A DNA stretch of 64,000 nt from Neobacillus sp. SuZ13 (GTDB lineage: Bacteria; Bacillota; Bacilli; Bacillales; Cytobacillaceae), in contig NZ_CP126107.1 in NCBI RefSeq assembly GCF_030123365.1, positions 3,929,501 to 3,993,500 on the forward strand. The letters run 5' to 3'. The first letter of the stretch is position 1. The number at the start of each line of letters is the position of its first letter. Below the pieces are notes generated by a model. The model was given only the letters and a program-made list of their open reading frames with translations, ran no database searches and was not told where the DNA came from. Shown piece by piece: positions 51,651-60,542 of the stretch. A program made the position numbers and the translations under genes.

Positions 51651-52268
51651 TTACTCCTCCATAAAATGAAGGACTCGGTCATATGTTTCATCAGCACCAA
51701 TGACAAGCAGGACATCCCCTTCTTGTATTAATGCATAGGGGCCTGGTGAAATAATTAATTCTCCTTTTCGTTTCATCCCGATAACAGTTCCACCGGTATT
51801 TTGCCAAAACTTCACTTCCGAAATGGTTTTTCCAATATGGATACAATCCGAAAATACCTCTACCTCGATGGGTGCCAGTGGGTTCGTATGACGTAGCTTT
51901 CCTGAGTAGTCCATAATTTTTCGGAGTGTATCAAAGAGCTGTTCATCGAGCTTATCTCTCTCAGAAATAAGAGAGTTCATTTGCTTTTCTAGGTCTTTAA
52001 TGCTTGCGAGATTTGAAAACCGTTGAATATATTTATAAGCATTCTCACGAGAAGAAATAACAATTCCACTACCTTTTGTCGATTGAACAATCTCTACATC
52101 TTCTAAAATCTTTATTGCTCTTCGGATAGTTTCAGGAGAAACCTTATATTCACTTGCTAAGGTTGATCTCCCATGAATTTTTTCTCCCACCTTAAATTTC
52201 CCATCATATATTCTATTTGCTAAATCTATAGCAATTCGCTCGTAAGTCGGTATTTGTACCTTTTGCAT
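51651..52268 (-). CDS. busR: BusR-like GntR/RCK_C regulator, probable cyclic-di-AMP sensor
   Basis: A 205-residue regulator with three parts: an N-terminal GntR winged helix (about 5-72, RSTLASEYKVSPETIRRAIKIL), a coiled coil (about 85-125, KQMNSLISERDKLDEQLF) and a C-terminal RCK_C/TrkA_C domain (about 130-205, GKTISEVKFWQNTGGTVIGM). That order is the BusR order. BusR of Streptococcus and Lactococcus binds cyclic-di-AMP through RCK_C and represses the betaine importer busAB. Here it converges on a transporter of exactly that type. GGAGGA precedes the ATG used. Confidence 0.85.
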   Translation of the reverse strand: MQKVQIPTYERIAIDLANRIYDGKFKVGEKIHGRSTLASEYKVSPETIRRAIKILEDVEIVQSTKGSGIVISSRENAYKYIQRFSNLASIKDLEKQMNSLISERDKLDEQLFDTLRKIMDYSGKLRHTNPLAPIEVEVFSDCIHIGKTISEVKFWQNTGGTVIGMKRKGELIISPGPYALIQEGDVLLVIGADETYDRVLHFMEE

Positions 52269-52333
52269 AACATCCTCCGCTACCATCTTTATCTTGGTCT
52301 ATTCCAACATTGTATTACCTTTCCAATATACTC

Positions 52334-52368
52334 TTTTGTATGTGCCTATGCGAGTTTTCCATACAAAA
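52334..52368. promoter_or_regulatory. Long-spaced inverted repeat before the BusR-like gene
   Basis: TTTTGTATG (52334-52342) and CATACAAAA (52360-52368) are perfect 9-base inverted copies separated by 17 bases, in the gap between the divergent regulator and membrane-protein genes. No T-run follows, so an operator is more likely than a terminator. Confidence 0.55.
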
Positions 52369-52437
52369 TTTTCTGAGTGATTTCATTTATTTTTATTGGA
52401 TATAATTGTAATGAACCATGATTAATGAGGTGAGTCA

Positions 52438-53004
52438 TTGAAACGGAAAATACTTATTATTATAGGCAGTATATTTGTGTTATTTATGATTGTCTTATTT
52501 ATTTTTTTCCTTGTTAAAGGGCAACCTTCAAAATGGCAAGTAGCTCTCGGAGGGATAATCGTGTGTGGGTTGCCCGTTTTGTTAATCTTAAAGAACAACA
52601 TACCATTTAACCTGCCTAGCATCGTTGGTTTTTATCTATTTATCTTTTGTACCACGTATTTAGGGTCTATAGGGGATTTTTATCTTAAATATAAATGGTG
52701 GGATTCGACCATTCATTTTTATAAAGGTGTATATGTCGCTTGTGTTGGTATAACATTATATAAATTAATGATTCCTGAAGAAGTAAGAAAGGATACCTCT
52801 AGTTGGATTATTTCTATTTTCGTTCTTTCCCTCGCTGTCCTAGCAAGTGTACTTTGGGAGATTTATGAGTTTGCAGGGGATCAAACCTTCACGCATATCA
52901 TGCAGCTTGGGGGAAATAAAGATACCATGTATGACTTATTATGTGGCTTTGCTGGAGGACTCTTAATTGCCATTTACGCCTACTTTCGAAAACAAAAAGT
53001 TTAA
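52438..53004 (+). CDS. YjdF/DUF2238-like membrane protein, paralogue A
   Basis: A 188-residue protein with five to six membrane helices, starting at a TTG behind GAGGTGA. Conserved polar motifs are KWWDSTIHFYKG, LWEIYEFAGDQ and GGNKDTMYDL. These parallel the YjdF-like gene at 24956 and match the next gene closely, so the two form a tandem duplication 14 bases apart. Acidic and histidine residues inside membrane segments suggest a membrane-embedded site. Function unknown. Confidence 0.75.
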   Translation: MKRKILIIIGSIFVLFMIVLFIFFLVKGQPSKWQVALGGIIVCGLPVLLILKNNIPFNLPSIVGFYLFIFCTTYLGSIGDFYLKYKWWDSTIHFYKGVYVACVGITLYKLMIPEEVRKDTSSWIISIFVLSLAVLASVLWEIYEFAGDQTFTHIMQLGGNKDTMYDLLCGFAGGLLIAIYAYFRKQKV

Positions 53005-53018
53005 AGAGGTGAATATTG

Positions 53019-53594
53019 TTGAATCGAAAACTTGTCATAACTTTAAGTGCCATCTATGTCCTTTTCATGGCTGTTTTAGCGGTCTATTACTATTCAAAGG
53101 GGGAATCCTTTGAAGGATCCGTCGCAATTGGCGGTATTGTATGCGGTGCGATTCCGTTATTTTTGGCATTATTCACCAAACTACAATTTAATTTACCAAT
53201 TGTTATTTCTTATTTAATTTTCTTAGTTGGCTCTCAATATTTAGGTTCAATCCTAGGCTGGTATGGTCTTGGTTGGTGGGACACTTTTATGCATTTGATC
53301 AGTGGAGCCATTTTAGCTTTTTCTGGGATTGCTCTATATGAACGTTTAATCCATCGAAATGCGGGTGATAAGATTTCGCCATGGTTTGTGTTTTTATTTA
53401 CGTTATCCTTTGCGGCACTCGGTGGAGTACTATGGGAAATTTATGAATTTAGTTCTGACCAATTCTTCGATATGACCTTACAAGGCGGAGGAAATAAAGA
53501 TACAATGACGGATTTAATTGCTGATACGATTGGCGGGCTTTTAATTGCAGTGTGGGCAGGAATTCGAACGAAAATTAAACTAAAAAAGGCATAA
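53019..53594 (+). CDS. YjdF/DUF2238-like membrane protein, paralogue B
   Basis: A 191-residue paralogue of the preceding gene with the same topology and motifs: GWWDTFMHLISG, LWEIYEFSSDQ, GGNKDTMTDL. GAGGTG lies seven bases before the TTG used; another TTG directly before it is possible. Co-transcribed with paralogue A and ending at a terminator. The shared duplication suggests a heteromer or divergent substrates (inference). Confidence 0.75.
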   Translation: MNRKLVITLSAIYVLFMAVLAVYYYSKGESFEGSVAIGGIVCGAIPLFLALFTKLQFNLPIVISYLIFLVGSQYLGSILGWYGLGWWDTFMHLISGAILAFSGIALYERLIHRNAGDKISPWFVFLFTLSFAALGGVLWEIYEFSSDQFFDMTLQGGGNKDTMTDLIADTIGGLLIAVWAGIRTKIKLKKA

Positions 53595-53598
53595 ATCA

Positions 53599-53626
53599 GG
53601 CTCGCTAAAATGGCGAGCCCTTTTAT
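53599..53626 (+). terminator. Terminator after the paralogue pair
   Basis: GGCTCGC and GCGAGCC around a short loop, then CTTTTATTT. Confidence 0.85.
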
Positions 53627-53648
53627 TTGACATGTTCATTTACCTTAC

Positions 53649-55913
53649 TCATTTTACCTTTTCGATTATTATAGGTATTCCATTAAGCACTGCGTTTCCC
53701 GATATCGGATCAATCATTTGCTCATCCGTCAACAGGTTGACGTTAACACCCGCATGTCGGCTTGCTACCCCAAGACGAGTCCCTGAAAGGTTATGTCCCC
53801 ATCCATGGGGCAGACTTACTGTCCCCGGCATAATATCATCCGTAATTATTACTGGCACTTCAATTGTTCCTGTTTGAGAATTCACTATCGCCATATCTCC
53901 CTGCAAAAGTCCTAAGCTTTCTGCATCACTGGTATGAATCATTAGTGTACATCTGTCTTCACCTTTTACTAGGACCGGGAGATTGTGCAGCCAGGAGTTG
54001 TTGCTCCGAAGGTCTCTTCTCCCTACCAATAGTATGGAATCGGCTTTCGAATTAAGCGTTTGTCGAAGACGCTCAACATCCTTCGTTAGAATTGGTGATG
54101 ACAATTCAATTTTCCCTGAAGGTGTTTGCAATATATCGTCAATTCTCGGTTGAAGGGCTCCAAAGTCCATTCCATGTGGATGATCCTCTAAGACAGATAA
54201 GCTTAGTCCTTCAGGATTTCTTCCAAAGTGTTCTCCATAAGGTCCCACACGAAGGTAAAAATCAAGCAAACGCTCCGGCCCTTTTCTATTCTTTAACATT
54301 TCGGTAATTTCTATTGTGTCCCGCTCGTAAATAGGAGAATTCGGGTTTTTTATTTCATGTTTGATCAGTTCCTTAATTGCAAGTTCATCCAATTTACTAA
54401 TGATGTCCCCTTCAATTTTTTCCTCACCAACGGCTGCAGCTAAATGGAGAAGAATCTGCCATTCATCTAGTTGTTCTGCTGGAAGGTCAAAAACAGGTTT
54501 TGAATAGTGGGCAATATTCCGTATAGCAAGATTGTAAAAGGTTATATCATAATGTGAGCGCTCTAATGGTGAAGGAACAGGAAGCAGGACATTTGCATTG
54601 CGAGATGTTTCATTTAAATAACAATCAAGACTTACCATAAAATCCACTTTTTCAAGAGCAGATTGTAATTGTTGACTATTCGGTGCTGAAAGCGCAGGGT
54701 TTCCAGCTATGGAAACAAATGCTTTAATTTGTCCAGGACCAGGGGTTTCAATCTCTTCTGCAAGGCAGGATACAGGAATTTCACCCAAGACCTCAGGAAT
54801 ATTTCTTACTCTACTTTTAAAACGGTTATACCGTATCGATCGAACTCTATTGGAAGATGCACGCCTCGTTGCTGGGTTAGGAAACATGACACCGCCCGAA
54901 CGGTCCAAATTACCTGTTAGAACATTTACTACATCTACTAGCCAGCTATTCATGGTGCCAAAAGGTTGTGTACATGTGCCCATTCTTCCGTAAACAATCG
55001 CTTGAGGTGCGCTGGCAAGTTCACGTGCTATCCGACGAATGTCGTTTTCTGGAATTCCGCATTTAGCTGAAACTACTTCAGGTGTAAAATTCTCAGATAG
55101 GGTCTTGATTTCATCAAGCCCGTTAATATAATCAACCAACTTTCCAGGGTTAACTAAACCTTCCTCGAAAAGTGTATAAATAAGTCCGAATAGGAACAGA
55201 GCGTCTGTCCCAGGACGTATAAAATAATGTTCATCGGCTTGTTTTGCTGTAACCGTACGAACGGGGTCAATGACCACTAACTTTCCTCCACGATCCTTTA
55301 GAGCCTTCAATCGTTCTCTCATATTAGGTGCAGTCATTAAACTGCCATTAGATGCAAGGGGATTGGCACCAATCATCAATAGATAGTTTGTATGATCGAT
55401 ATCTGGAATGGGTAGATTGGCATCACTTCCAAACATGATTTCAGATGAAAGTTGTTTTGGAATCTGATCTAAAGTACTAGCCGAAAAGATGCTCCTGCTT
55501 CCTAATGCACGTAAAAAGTTTGGAACATATAACATACTGCCTAAATTGTGAACGCTTGGGTTTCCTAAATAAACAGCGACGGCATTCTTACCATACTCCT
55601 CGATAACGGAACAAAGACCTTTTTTTACTTCAGAGAAGGCTTCATCCCAGGAAACTTCTTGCCATTCTGCCCCATTACGAACCATCGGTTTTCGAACCCG
55701 ATCTGGGTCTGAGTGGAGTTCTTTTACACTATATCCCTTTGGACATAAATAACCTTTACTAAAAGGATCCTGTTTATCACCCTTTATATGGACAACCTTT
55801 TCTTCCTGGGTATGAATTTCTAACCCACAGGTCGCTTCACACAGTGGACAGGTCCGATAGCTTATTTTAGTCGGTTTACCGATTAATTTCTCGCTTTTCT
55901 CCAAAATCCCCAT
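53649..55913 (-). CDS. Molybdopterin-dependent oxidoreductase
   Basis: A 754-residue member of the DMSO-reductase superfamily. An N-terminal 4Fe-4S site is present (C22, C25, C29 and C57 in CPLCEATC...LCPKG). Molybdopterin-guanine-dinucleotide domains follow (NYLLMIGANPLASNG, VVIDPVRTVTAKQADEHYFIRPGTDALF), and the C-terminal MGD-binding domain ends with VSLPHGWGHNLSGT. In the usual metal-ligand region (SIFSASTLDQIPKQLSSEIMFG) no cysteine or selenocysteine is seen, so formate dehydrogenase is unlikely. No partner subunit adjoins. Substrate unknown. Confidence 0.88.
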   Translation of the reverse strand: MGILEKSEKLIGKPTKISYRTCPLCEATCGLEIHTQEEKVVHIKGDKQDPFSKGYLCPKGYSVKELHSDPDRVRKPMVRNGAEWQEVSWDEAFSEVKKGLCSVIEEYGKNAVAVYLGNPSVHNLGSMLYVPNFLRALGSRSIFSASTLDQIPKQLSSEIMFGSDANLPIPDIDHTNYLLMIGANPLASNGSLMTAPNMRERLKALKDRGGKLVVIDPVRTVTAKQADEHYFIRPGTDALFLFGLIYTLFEEGLVNPGKLVDYINGLDEIKTLSENFTPEVVSAKCGIPENDIRRIARELASAPQAIVYGRMGTCTQPFGTMNSWLVDVVNVLTGNLDRSGGVMFPNPATRRASSNRVRSIRYNRFKSRVRNIPEVLGEIPVSCLAEEIETPGPGQIKAFVSIAGNPALSAPNSQQLQSALEKVDFMVSLDCYLNETSRNANVLLPVPSPLERSHYDITFYNLAIRNIAHYSKPVFDLPAEQLDEWQILLHLAAAVGEEKIEGDIISKLDELAIKELIKHEIKNPNSPIYERDTIEITEMLKNRKGPERLLDFYLRVGPYGEHFGRNPEGLSLSVLEDHPHGMDFGALQPRIDDILQTPSGKIELSSPILTKDVERLRQTLNSKADSILLVGRRDLRSNNSWLHNLPVLVKGEDRCTLMIHTSDAESLGLLQGDMAIVNSQTGTIEVPVIITDDIMPGTVSLPHGWGHNLSGTRLGVASRHAGVNVNLLTDEQMIDPISGNAVLNGIPIIIEKVK

Positions 55914-55952
55914 TCTCCTCCCACCTTAACAAAATACTCTTAGTGAATTTAT

Positions 55953-56928
55953 TTATGGATTTAATACTATTTTTCCGATTGTCTGACGCCCTTCTATTAG
56001 TTCATGAGCTAATTTCGCATCATCTAAGGGGAATGTGTTGCCTATTATTAATTTTAATTTTCCTTCACCAATATAATTCAATAATTCTATTACACTTTCT
56101 TTATATAACTTAACATCTTTTAGAATATGGATTAACCAGAAGCCTATAATACTAACATTACGCTGCATAAGAATGGCCGGGTCGAACTTTGTGGTTTGAC
56201 CACCCGCACGGCCATAAACGACAAGTCTTCCATTTATAGCCATACATTTCAAACTTTTCTTAAAGATGTCCCCTCCCACCATCTCAAGAATGATATCTAC
56301 CCCTTTTCCTTCTGTGGCAGCTAAAACCTGTTCATGCCAATTTTCTTCTGTGTAATTAATCCCTACATCAGCACCAATTGAATGGACCAGTTCTAATTTT
56401 TTAGAACTGCTTGCTGTTGCAATGACTTTGCCCGCCTCCATGATTTTAGCTAACTGGACAGCTAAAGTTCCTACTCCTCCTGCAGCCGCATGAACTAAAA
56501 CAGTATCAGCTTTTTTTATTTGCCCCGATGTTTTTAAGATATGATAGGCGGAAACTCCTTGCCCCAGGATGGCCGCTGCTTGGTTGAAATCCACATTTTC
56601 CGGTATTTTTACTAACTGGGATACATGTAGGGCGATAAATTCTGCATAACCGCCATCGTCTGTTAAGGCAACAACACATTCTCCTTTTTTATACTCCGTA
56701 ACTTCCGGTGATACCTCTGTAATAACTCCAGCAACTTCTGCACCTGGAATATATGGAAGAGGAGTTTTTGCTAAATATTGGCCGTAGCGACGTGCAATGT
56801 CAGCGAAATTTACACCAGCAGCCTTTACTTATTACCAGTACGTATCCTGGTCTTATTGATGGTATCGGTACATCTACCATTTGTAACACTTCTGGATTTC
56901 CATACTCCTTAAATTGAATGGCTTTCAT
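55953..56928 (-). pseudogene. Quinone oxidoreductase (zinc-independent ADH family) split by a one-base frameshift
   Basis: From the ATG at 56928 the frame reads MKAIQFKEYGNPEVLQMVDV to about 56830, then hits TGA. One base on, a second frame continues in register: KAAGVNFADIARRYGQYL, ITEVSPEVTEYKKGE, then HAAAGGVGTLAVQLAK (cofactor motif) to the stop at 55953. Removing one A near 56828-56832 restores V-L-V-I-V-K-A-A-G, and 975 bases then give a complete 324-residue protein. All other family features are intact. Either a recent loss or a sequencing error. A TetR-type palindrome at 56970-56987 precedes it. Confidence 0.9.
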
Positions 56929-56969
56929 CGTAAACATTCTCCTTATTCTTCTTTTAAATTCTGAACTAC

Positions 56970-56987
56970 ATACCGACCGGTTAGTAT
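56970..56987. promoter_or_regulatory. TetR-type operator before the quinone oxidoreductase
   Basis: ATACCGACCGGTTAGTAT shares 16 of 18 bases with the perfect palindrome at 1866-1883, and lies 42 bases before the start of the broken oxidoreductase gene. Confidence 0.65.
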
Positions 56988-57070
56988 AATGATATCATAG
57001 AAATTAAATTCAGACTATTCGAATTTGAACTTCTTGTTTCCTAATTTTTAGGTACCTGTGATTAATAAGC

Positions 57071-57115
57071 AAAAAAAGCAGTCTAAAATCACAAGTGAAT
57101 TTAGAACTGCTTTTT
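57071..57115 (-). terminator. Terminator after thrD
   Basis: GCAGT-CTAAA and TTTAG-AACTGC form a stem with a loop of about 12 bases and T-runs on the minus strand. Confidence 0.8.
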
Positions 57116-57132
57116 CATAATAATGAGCGTGA

Positions 57133-58494
57133 TTATACCGTAACTGCCATAAAAAATTCCTCATAAAGTGCCTGAACCGCTCTTTTTTCATCTACTACCT
57201 TAACCCCAAACATCATGCTTACTTCCGAAGAACCTTGGTTAATCATCTCGATATTAATACGAGCTTTTGCCAGCGCTTTGGATGCTCTTGCCATTGTCCC
57301 TACATTGTGACGCATGCCCTCACCAACCACCATTATAAGCGCAAGACTGTGTTCAATCTTCACTTGATCAGCATGCAGTTCTGATTCAATTCGTTCAACA
57401 ATCGCCTTCTCCATTTCGGCATCCATTTGATTTTCACGGAGGATCACGGAAACATCATCAATTCCTGAAGGCGTATGTTCATAAGATAATCCAAAGTCTT
57501 CTAAGATACTTAACAGCTTCCGTCCAAAGCCTACCTCTCTATTCATTAGGTATTTGCTTACGTATATACTACAAAACCCTTGGTCACTGGCAATACCAAT
57601 GACTGGTCCATTTGTATTGTCTCGTTCATAGACGATCTTTGTCCCAGGTGCACTTGGATTATTTGTATTTTTGATTTGAACAGGAATTCCTGCTCTGAAG
57701 GCCGGAACAAGTGCTTCATCATGTAACACGGTGAATCCCGCATACGAAAGTTCACGCATTTCCCGGTAAGTCAGTTCTTTTATTTCCTTCGGATTATTTA
57801 CGATGAAGGGATTGACGGAATACACCGCATCCACATCGGTAAAATTCTCATAAAGGTCAGCTTTAAGGGCATTGGCTAAGATGGAGCCAGTAATGTCGGA
57901 TCCGCTTCTTGAAAAGGTAAACACTTCACCTTCCCTGCTATAACCAAAGAATCCTGGAAATATTAAAATCCCTTTTCGATCGTGCAACGAATACAACTGA
58001 CTATAAGCTTCAGGCAGTGCTTGAGCATTACCTGGCTCATCACTGACAAGCAGCCCCGCTTCTTTCGGATCTATGTAAGAAGCTTCTACACCCTGCTTAC
58101 GAAAATAGGCAGCAACCAATTTGGCGTTGTTATCTTCACCACTTGCTTTTAACAAATCCAGAAAACGATCAGGTTTTGTTTTATCAGCACTCAACCGTTT
58201 GGCTAAATCTTCTTGAATTTCGATTATAATATCATTTGACAGTGATAATTCCTCAGCGATCGAGGAGTATCTTTCTAGGACGGCCTCAAATTGTTCCCTT
58301 GGGTCCTTATTTTGTAGACATAGTTCTCCACATTCAATTAATAAATCGGTTACCTTATCATCTTCTGCAAACCTTTTCCCGGGGGCAGAAACGACAACGA
58401 CTTTTCTCTTGGGGTCTGAAACAACAATCTTAAATACCTTTTCCATTTGTTTTCCTGATGCTAGCGAGGACCCACCAAACTTTACGACCTTCAT
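57133..58494 (-). CDS. thrD: Aspartate kinase (aspartokinase III, YclM type)
   Basis: A 453-residue enzyme phosphorylating aspartate at the head of the lysine, threonine and methionine pathway. KFGGSSLAS (residues 5-13), SGEDNNAKL, FSRSGSDITGSILA and FTDVDAVYSVNP are kinase signatures; two C-terminal ACT domains (SIYVSKYLMNREVGF and NIEMINQGSSEVSMMFGV) bind effectors. The sequence follows B. subtilis YclM/ThrD closely, including the single-chain layout without an internal beta-subunit start. Single gene with its own terminator; no riboswitch precedes it. Confidence 0.94.
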   Translation of the reverse strand: MKVVKFGGSSLASGKQMEKVFKIVVSDPKRKVVVVSAPGKRFAEDDKVTDLLIECGELCLQNKDPREQFEAVLERYSSIAEELSLSNDIIIEIQEDLAKRLSADKTKPDRFLDLLKASGEDNNAKLVAAYFRKQGVEASYIDPKEAGLLVSDEPGNAQALPEAYSQLYSLHDRKGILIFPGFFGYSREGEVFTFSRSGSDITGSILANALKADLYENFTDVDAVYSVNPFIVNNPKEIKELTYREMRELSYAGFTVLHDEALVPAFRAGIPVQIKNTNNPSAPGTKIVYERDNTNGPVIGIASDQGFCSIYVSKYLMNREVGFGRKLLSILEDFGLSYEHTPSGIDDVSVILRENQMDAEMEKAIVERIESELHADQVKIEHSLALIMVVGEGMRHNVGTMARASKALAKARINIEMINQGSSEVSMMFGVKVVDEKRAVQALYEEFFMAVTV

Positions 58495-58603
58495 CCCTAC
58501 ATCTCCCTAATTCAAAAATATAATCTTAATTTTAATCATATTCAGAAAATAATCAAGCTTTTTCTTTTATGCACGGACATTTGTTCACCTCTAGTGGACA
58601 AAC

Positions 58604-58643
58604 AAAAAAAGAGAGGATTTCGGCAAGGAAATCCTCTCTTTTT
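58604..58643 (-). terminator. Terminator after the Nudix gene
   Basis: AAAGAGAGGATTTC and GAAATCCTCTCTTT form a long stem with A/T runs on both sides. Confidence 0.92.
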
Positions 58644-58649
58644 TAATAA

Positions 58650-59267
58650 CTATAGCCGTAGTAATTCAATAAAATGGGCAAGAATCTTGGCCGTAAGTCC
58701 CCAAATCACTTTTCCATCATAACGATAGAAATACTCCTCGATTCCTCGTGTACGCCAATTATAATTTTCTCCTCCCACAATCAGGTCAAAGGGAAAATTC
58801 ACCTCGGGTTCTGCCTTAAATTCAATGTGATAAATCTCTGGTTCACTTTTTATTAAAAATGATAGCGGCACGGTAAAAATCTCACCGACTTCTGAAGGAT
58901 TAGGAACAATCGTATTAGGTGTTTTAATGTAGCCAACAAAAGGATAGATCATCATTCCAAACGGTGAAATCATATAATCCAATGGGAGTACGTTTGATAT
59001 TTCCTCATTTCTGACACCTAATTCTTCCACGGTTTCGCGGATAGCGGCTGCTTTTTCGTCGAGATCTTGTGCATCAATCCTGCCCCCAGGAAAACAAATT
59101 TCTCCAGGCTGCCTTCTAAGTTCTAGGGAACGAACTTCTAACAAAACGTGAATCCCGTCTTCTTTTTCAATGAGTGGGACCATAACAGCATATTTTGAGA
59201 ACTTTTCACTGCCAAGGATCTTTGGTGTATGGTTTTTTAATTTTGATAGAATTGGTTCCAACTCCAT
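58650..59267 (-). CDS. CoA-pyrophosphatase-type Nudix hydrolase
   Basis: A 205-residue Nudix protein. The Nudix box GGRIDAQDLDEKAAAIRETVEELGV (positions about 79-103) is complete apart from small family variation, and it is preceded by LRRQPGEICFPGG, the UPF0035 signature of CoA pyrophosphatases (B. subtilis YvcI/E. coli NudL type). It would cleave CoA or its derivatives to 3',5'-ADP and 4'-phosphopantetheine. GAGGTG precedes the ATG. Single gene. Confidence 0.9.
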   Translation of the reverse strand: MELEPILSKLKNHTPKILGSEKFSKYAVMVPLIEKEDGIHVLLEVRSLELRRQPGEICFPGGRIDAQDLDEKAAAIRETVEELGVRNEEISNVLPLDYMISPFGMMIYPFVGYIKTPNTIVPNPSEVGEIFTVPLSFLIKSEPEIYHIEFKAEPEVNFPFDLIVGGENYNWRTRGIEEYFYRYDGKVIWGLTAKILAHFIELLRL

Positions 59268-59380
59268 GACTTCACCTCATTTCATTTTTAAATCACTTAT
59301 TATTACAATACCACTTTTTACCTAAAGATAAAAAACAATCCAATTTAGTTTATTGGATTGTTCGCTAAATAAATTTATTT

Positions 59381-60538
59381 CTATTTCTCATACCATGAAT
59401 ACATATAATTAACATCCTCAATTTCTTGTGCGGTTTTAACGATTTTTAATGGATGAAAGGTGTCAATCATAACAGCTAGTTCCAGCGTTTCCTTTTTTCC
59501 AATACTGGCTTCGGTTTTCCCCGGATGTGGGCCATGAGGGATACCGCCAGGATGAAGGGTAATCGAACCTTCTTGAACCCCTTTTCGACTCATGAAATTA
59601 CCTTCCACATAATAGAGAAGTTCGTCGCTGTTCACATTGCTATGATAATATGGCGCCGGTATGGACTCTGGATGGTAGTCATATAGCCTCGGAACAAATG
59701 AACAAACAACGAAATTATTCCCTTCAAAAGTTTGATGGACCGGCGGCGGCTGATGGACTCTCCCAGTGATTGGTTCAAAATCTTCGATGTTAAAAGCCCA
59801 GGGATATAAATATCCATCCCAGCCCACTACATCAAGGGGATGATGTCCTAAAATATGCGAGGTTATCTTCCCTCTTGATTTTGTTAAAACCTCAAATTCA
59901 CCCTTTTCATCGAATGTGGTCAGTTTTTCCGGGCCACGAATGTCCCTTTCACAAAATGGGCTATGTTCTAATAGCTGACCATATTCATTTCGGTACCGTC
60001 TTGGCGTGGTGATTTGGCTGAAGGATTCAACATACAGCATTTTTGTCTCTTCATTTTCGTTTGGTATGACACGGTATATGGTCCCAATCGGAATAATGAG
60101 ATAATCACCCGGCTGGTAAGAAAGGGTCCCGTACATCGTTTCTAGTTTTCCAGTCCCATAGTGGACAAAGAGCATTTCATCGCCATCACCATTCCGATAA
60201 AAGCTGGTCATCGGTGCAGTTACATGTGCTGTTCCAATTAATAAATCCTGATTACCTAAGATATACTCCCTAGCCTTCAGGGCATCCCCTTTGGTCTGCA
60301 CTTTATTGGTGAAAAAATGGCGGTGTTTTAGAGGCTGCTGCTCCTCATATTTTGGCAAGTAACCACTTACTATTTCCGTTCTCACCACCTCAGTTGGCAT
60401 ATAGTGGTGATACAAAATCGATTGGGTTCCTGAAAATCCCCGTGTCCCCATTACTTGCTCTCTGAATAGGCTCCCATCGGCTTTTTTAAACATCGTATGC
60501 CGTTTGTGCGGTATCTTCCCCATTTGACGGTAATACAT
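59381..60538 (-). CDS. hmgA: Homogentisate 1,2-dioxygenase
   Basis: A 385-residue non-haem iron ring-cleaving dioxygenase opening homogentisate to maleylacetoacetate. The cupin core contains DGDEMLFVHYGTGKLETMYGTLSYQPGDYLIIP and the iron-ligand region HPGGIPHGPHPGKTEASIG near residue 330. Length fits the Bacillus form, shorter than mammalian enzymes. Last gene of the four-gene operon, five bases behind the fumarylacetoacetase-like gene. Confidence 0.92.
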   Translation of the reverse strand: MYYRQMGKIPHKRHTMFKKADGSLFREQVMGTRGFSGTQSILYHHYMPTEVVRTEIVSGYLPKYEEQQPLKHRHFFTNKVQTKGDALKAREYILGNQDLLIGTAHVTAPMTSFYRNGDGDEMLFVHYGTGKLETMYGTLSYQPGDYLIIPIGTIYRVIPNENEETKMLYVESFSQITTPRRYRNEYGQLLEHSPFCERDIRGPEKLTTFDEKGEFEVLTKSRGKITSHILGHHPLDVVGWDGYLYPWAFNIEDFEPITGRVHQPPPVHQTFEGNNFVVCSFVPRLYDYHPESIPAPYYHSNVNSDELLYYVEGNFMSRKGVQEGSITLHPGGIPHGPHPGKTEASIGKKETLELAVMIDTFHPLKIVKTAQEIEDVNYMYSWYEK

Positions 60539-60542
60539 GTTT

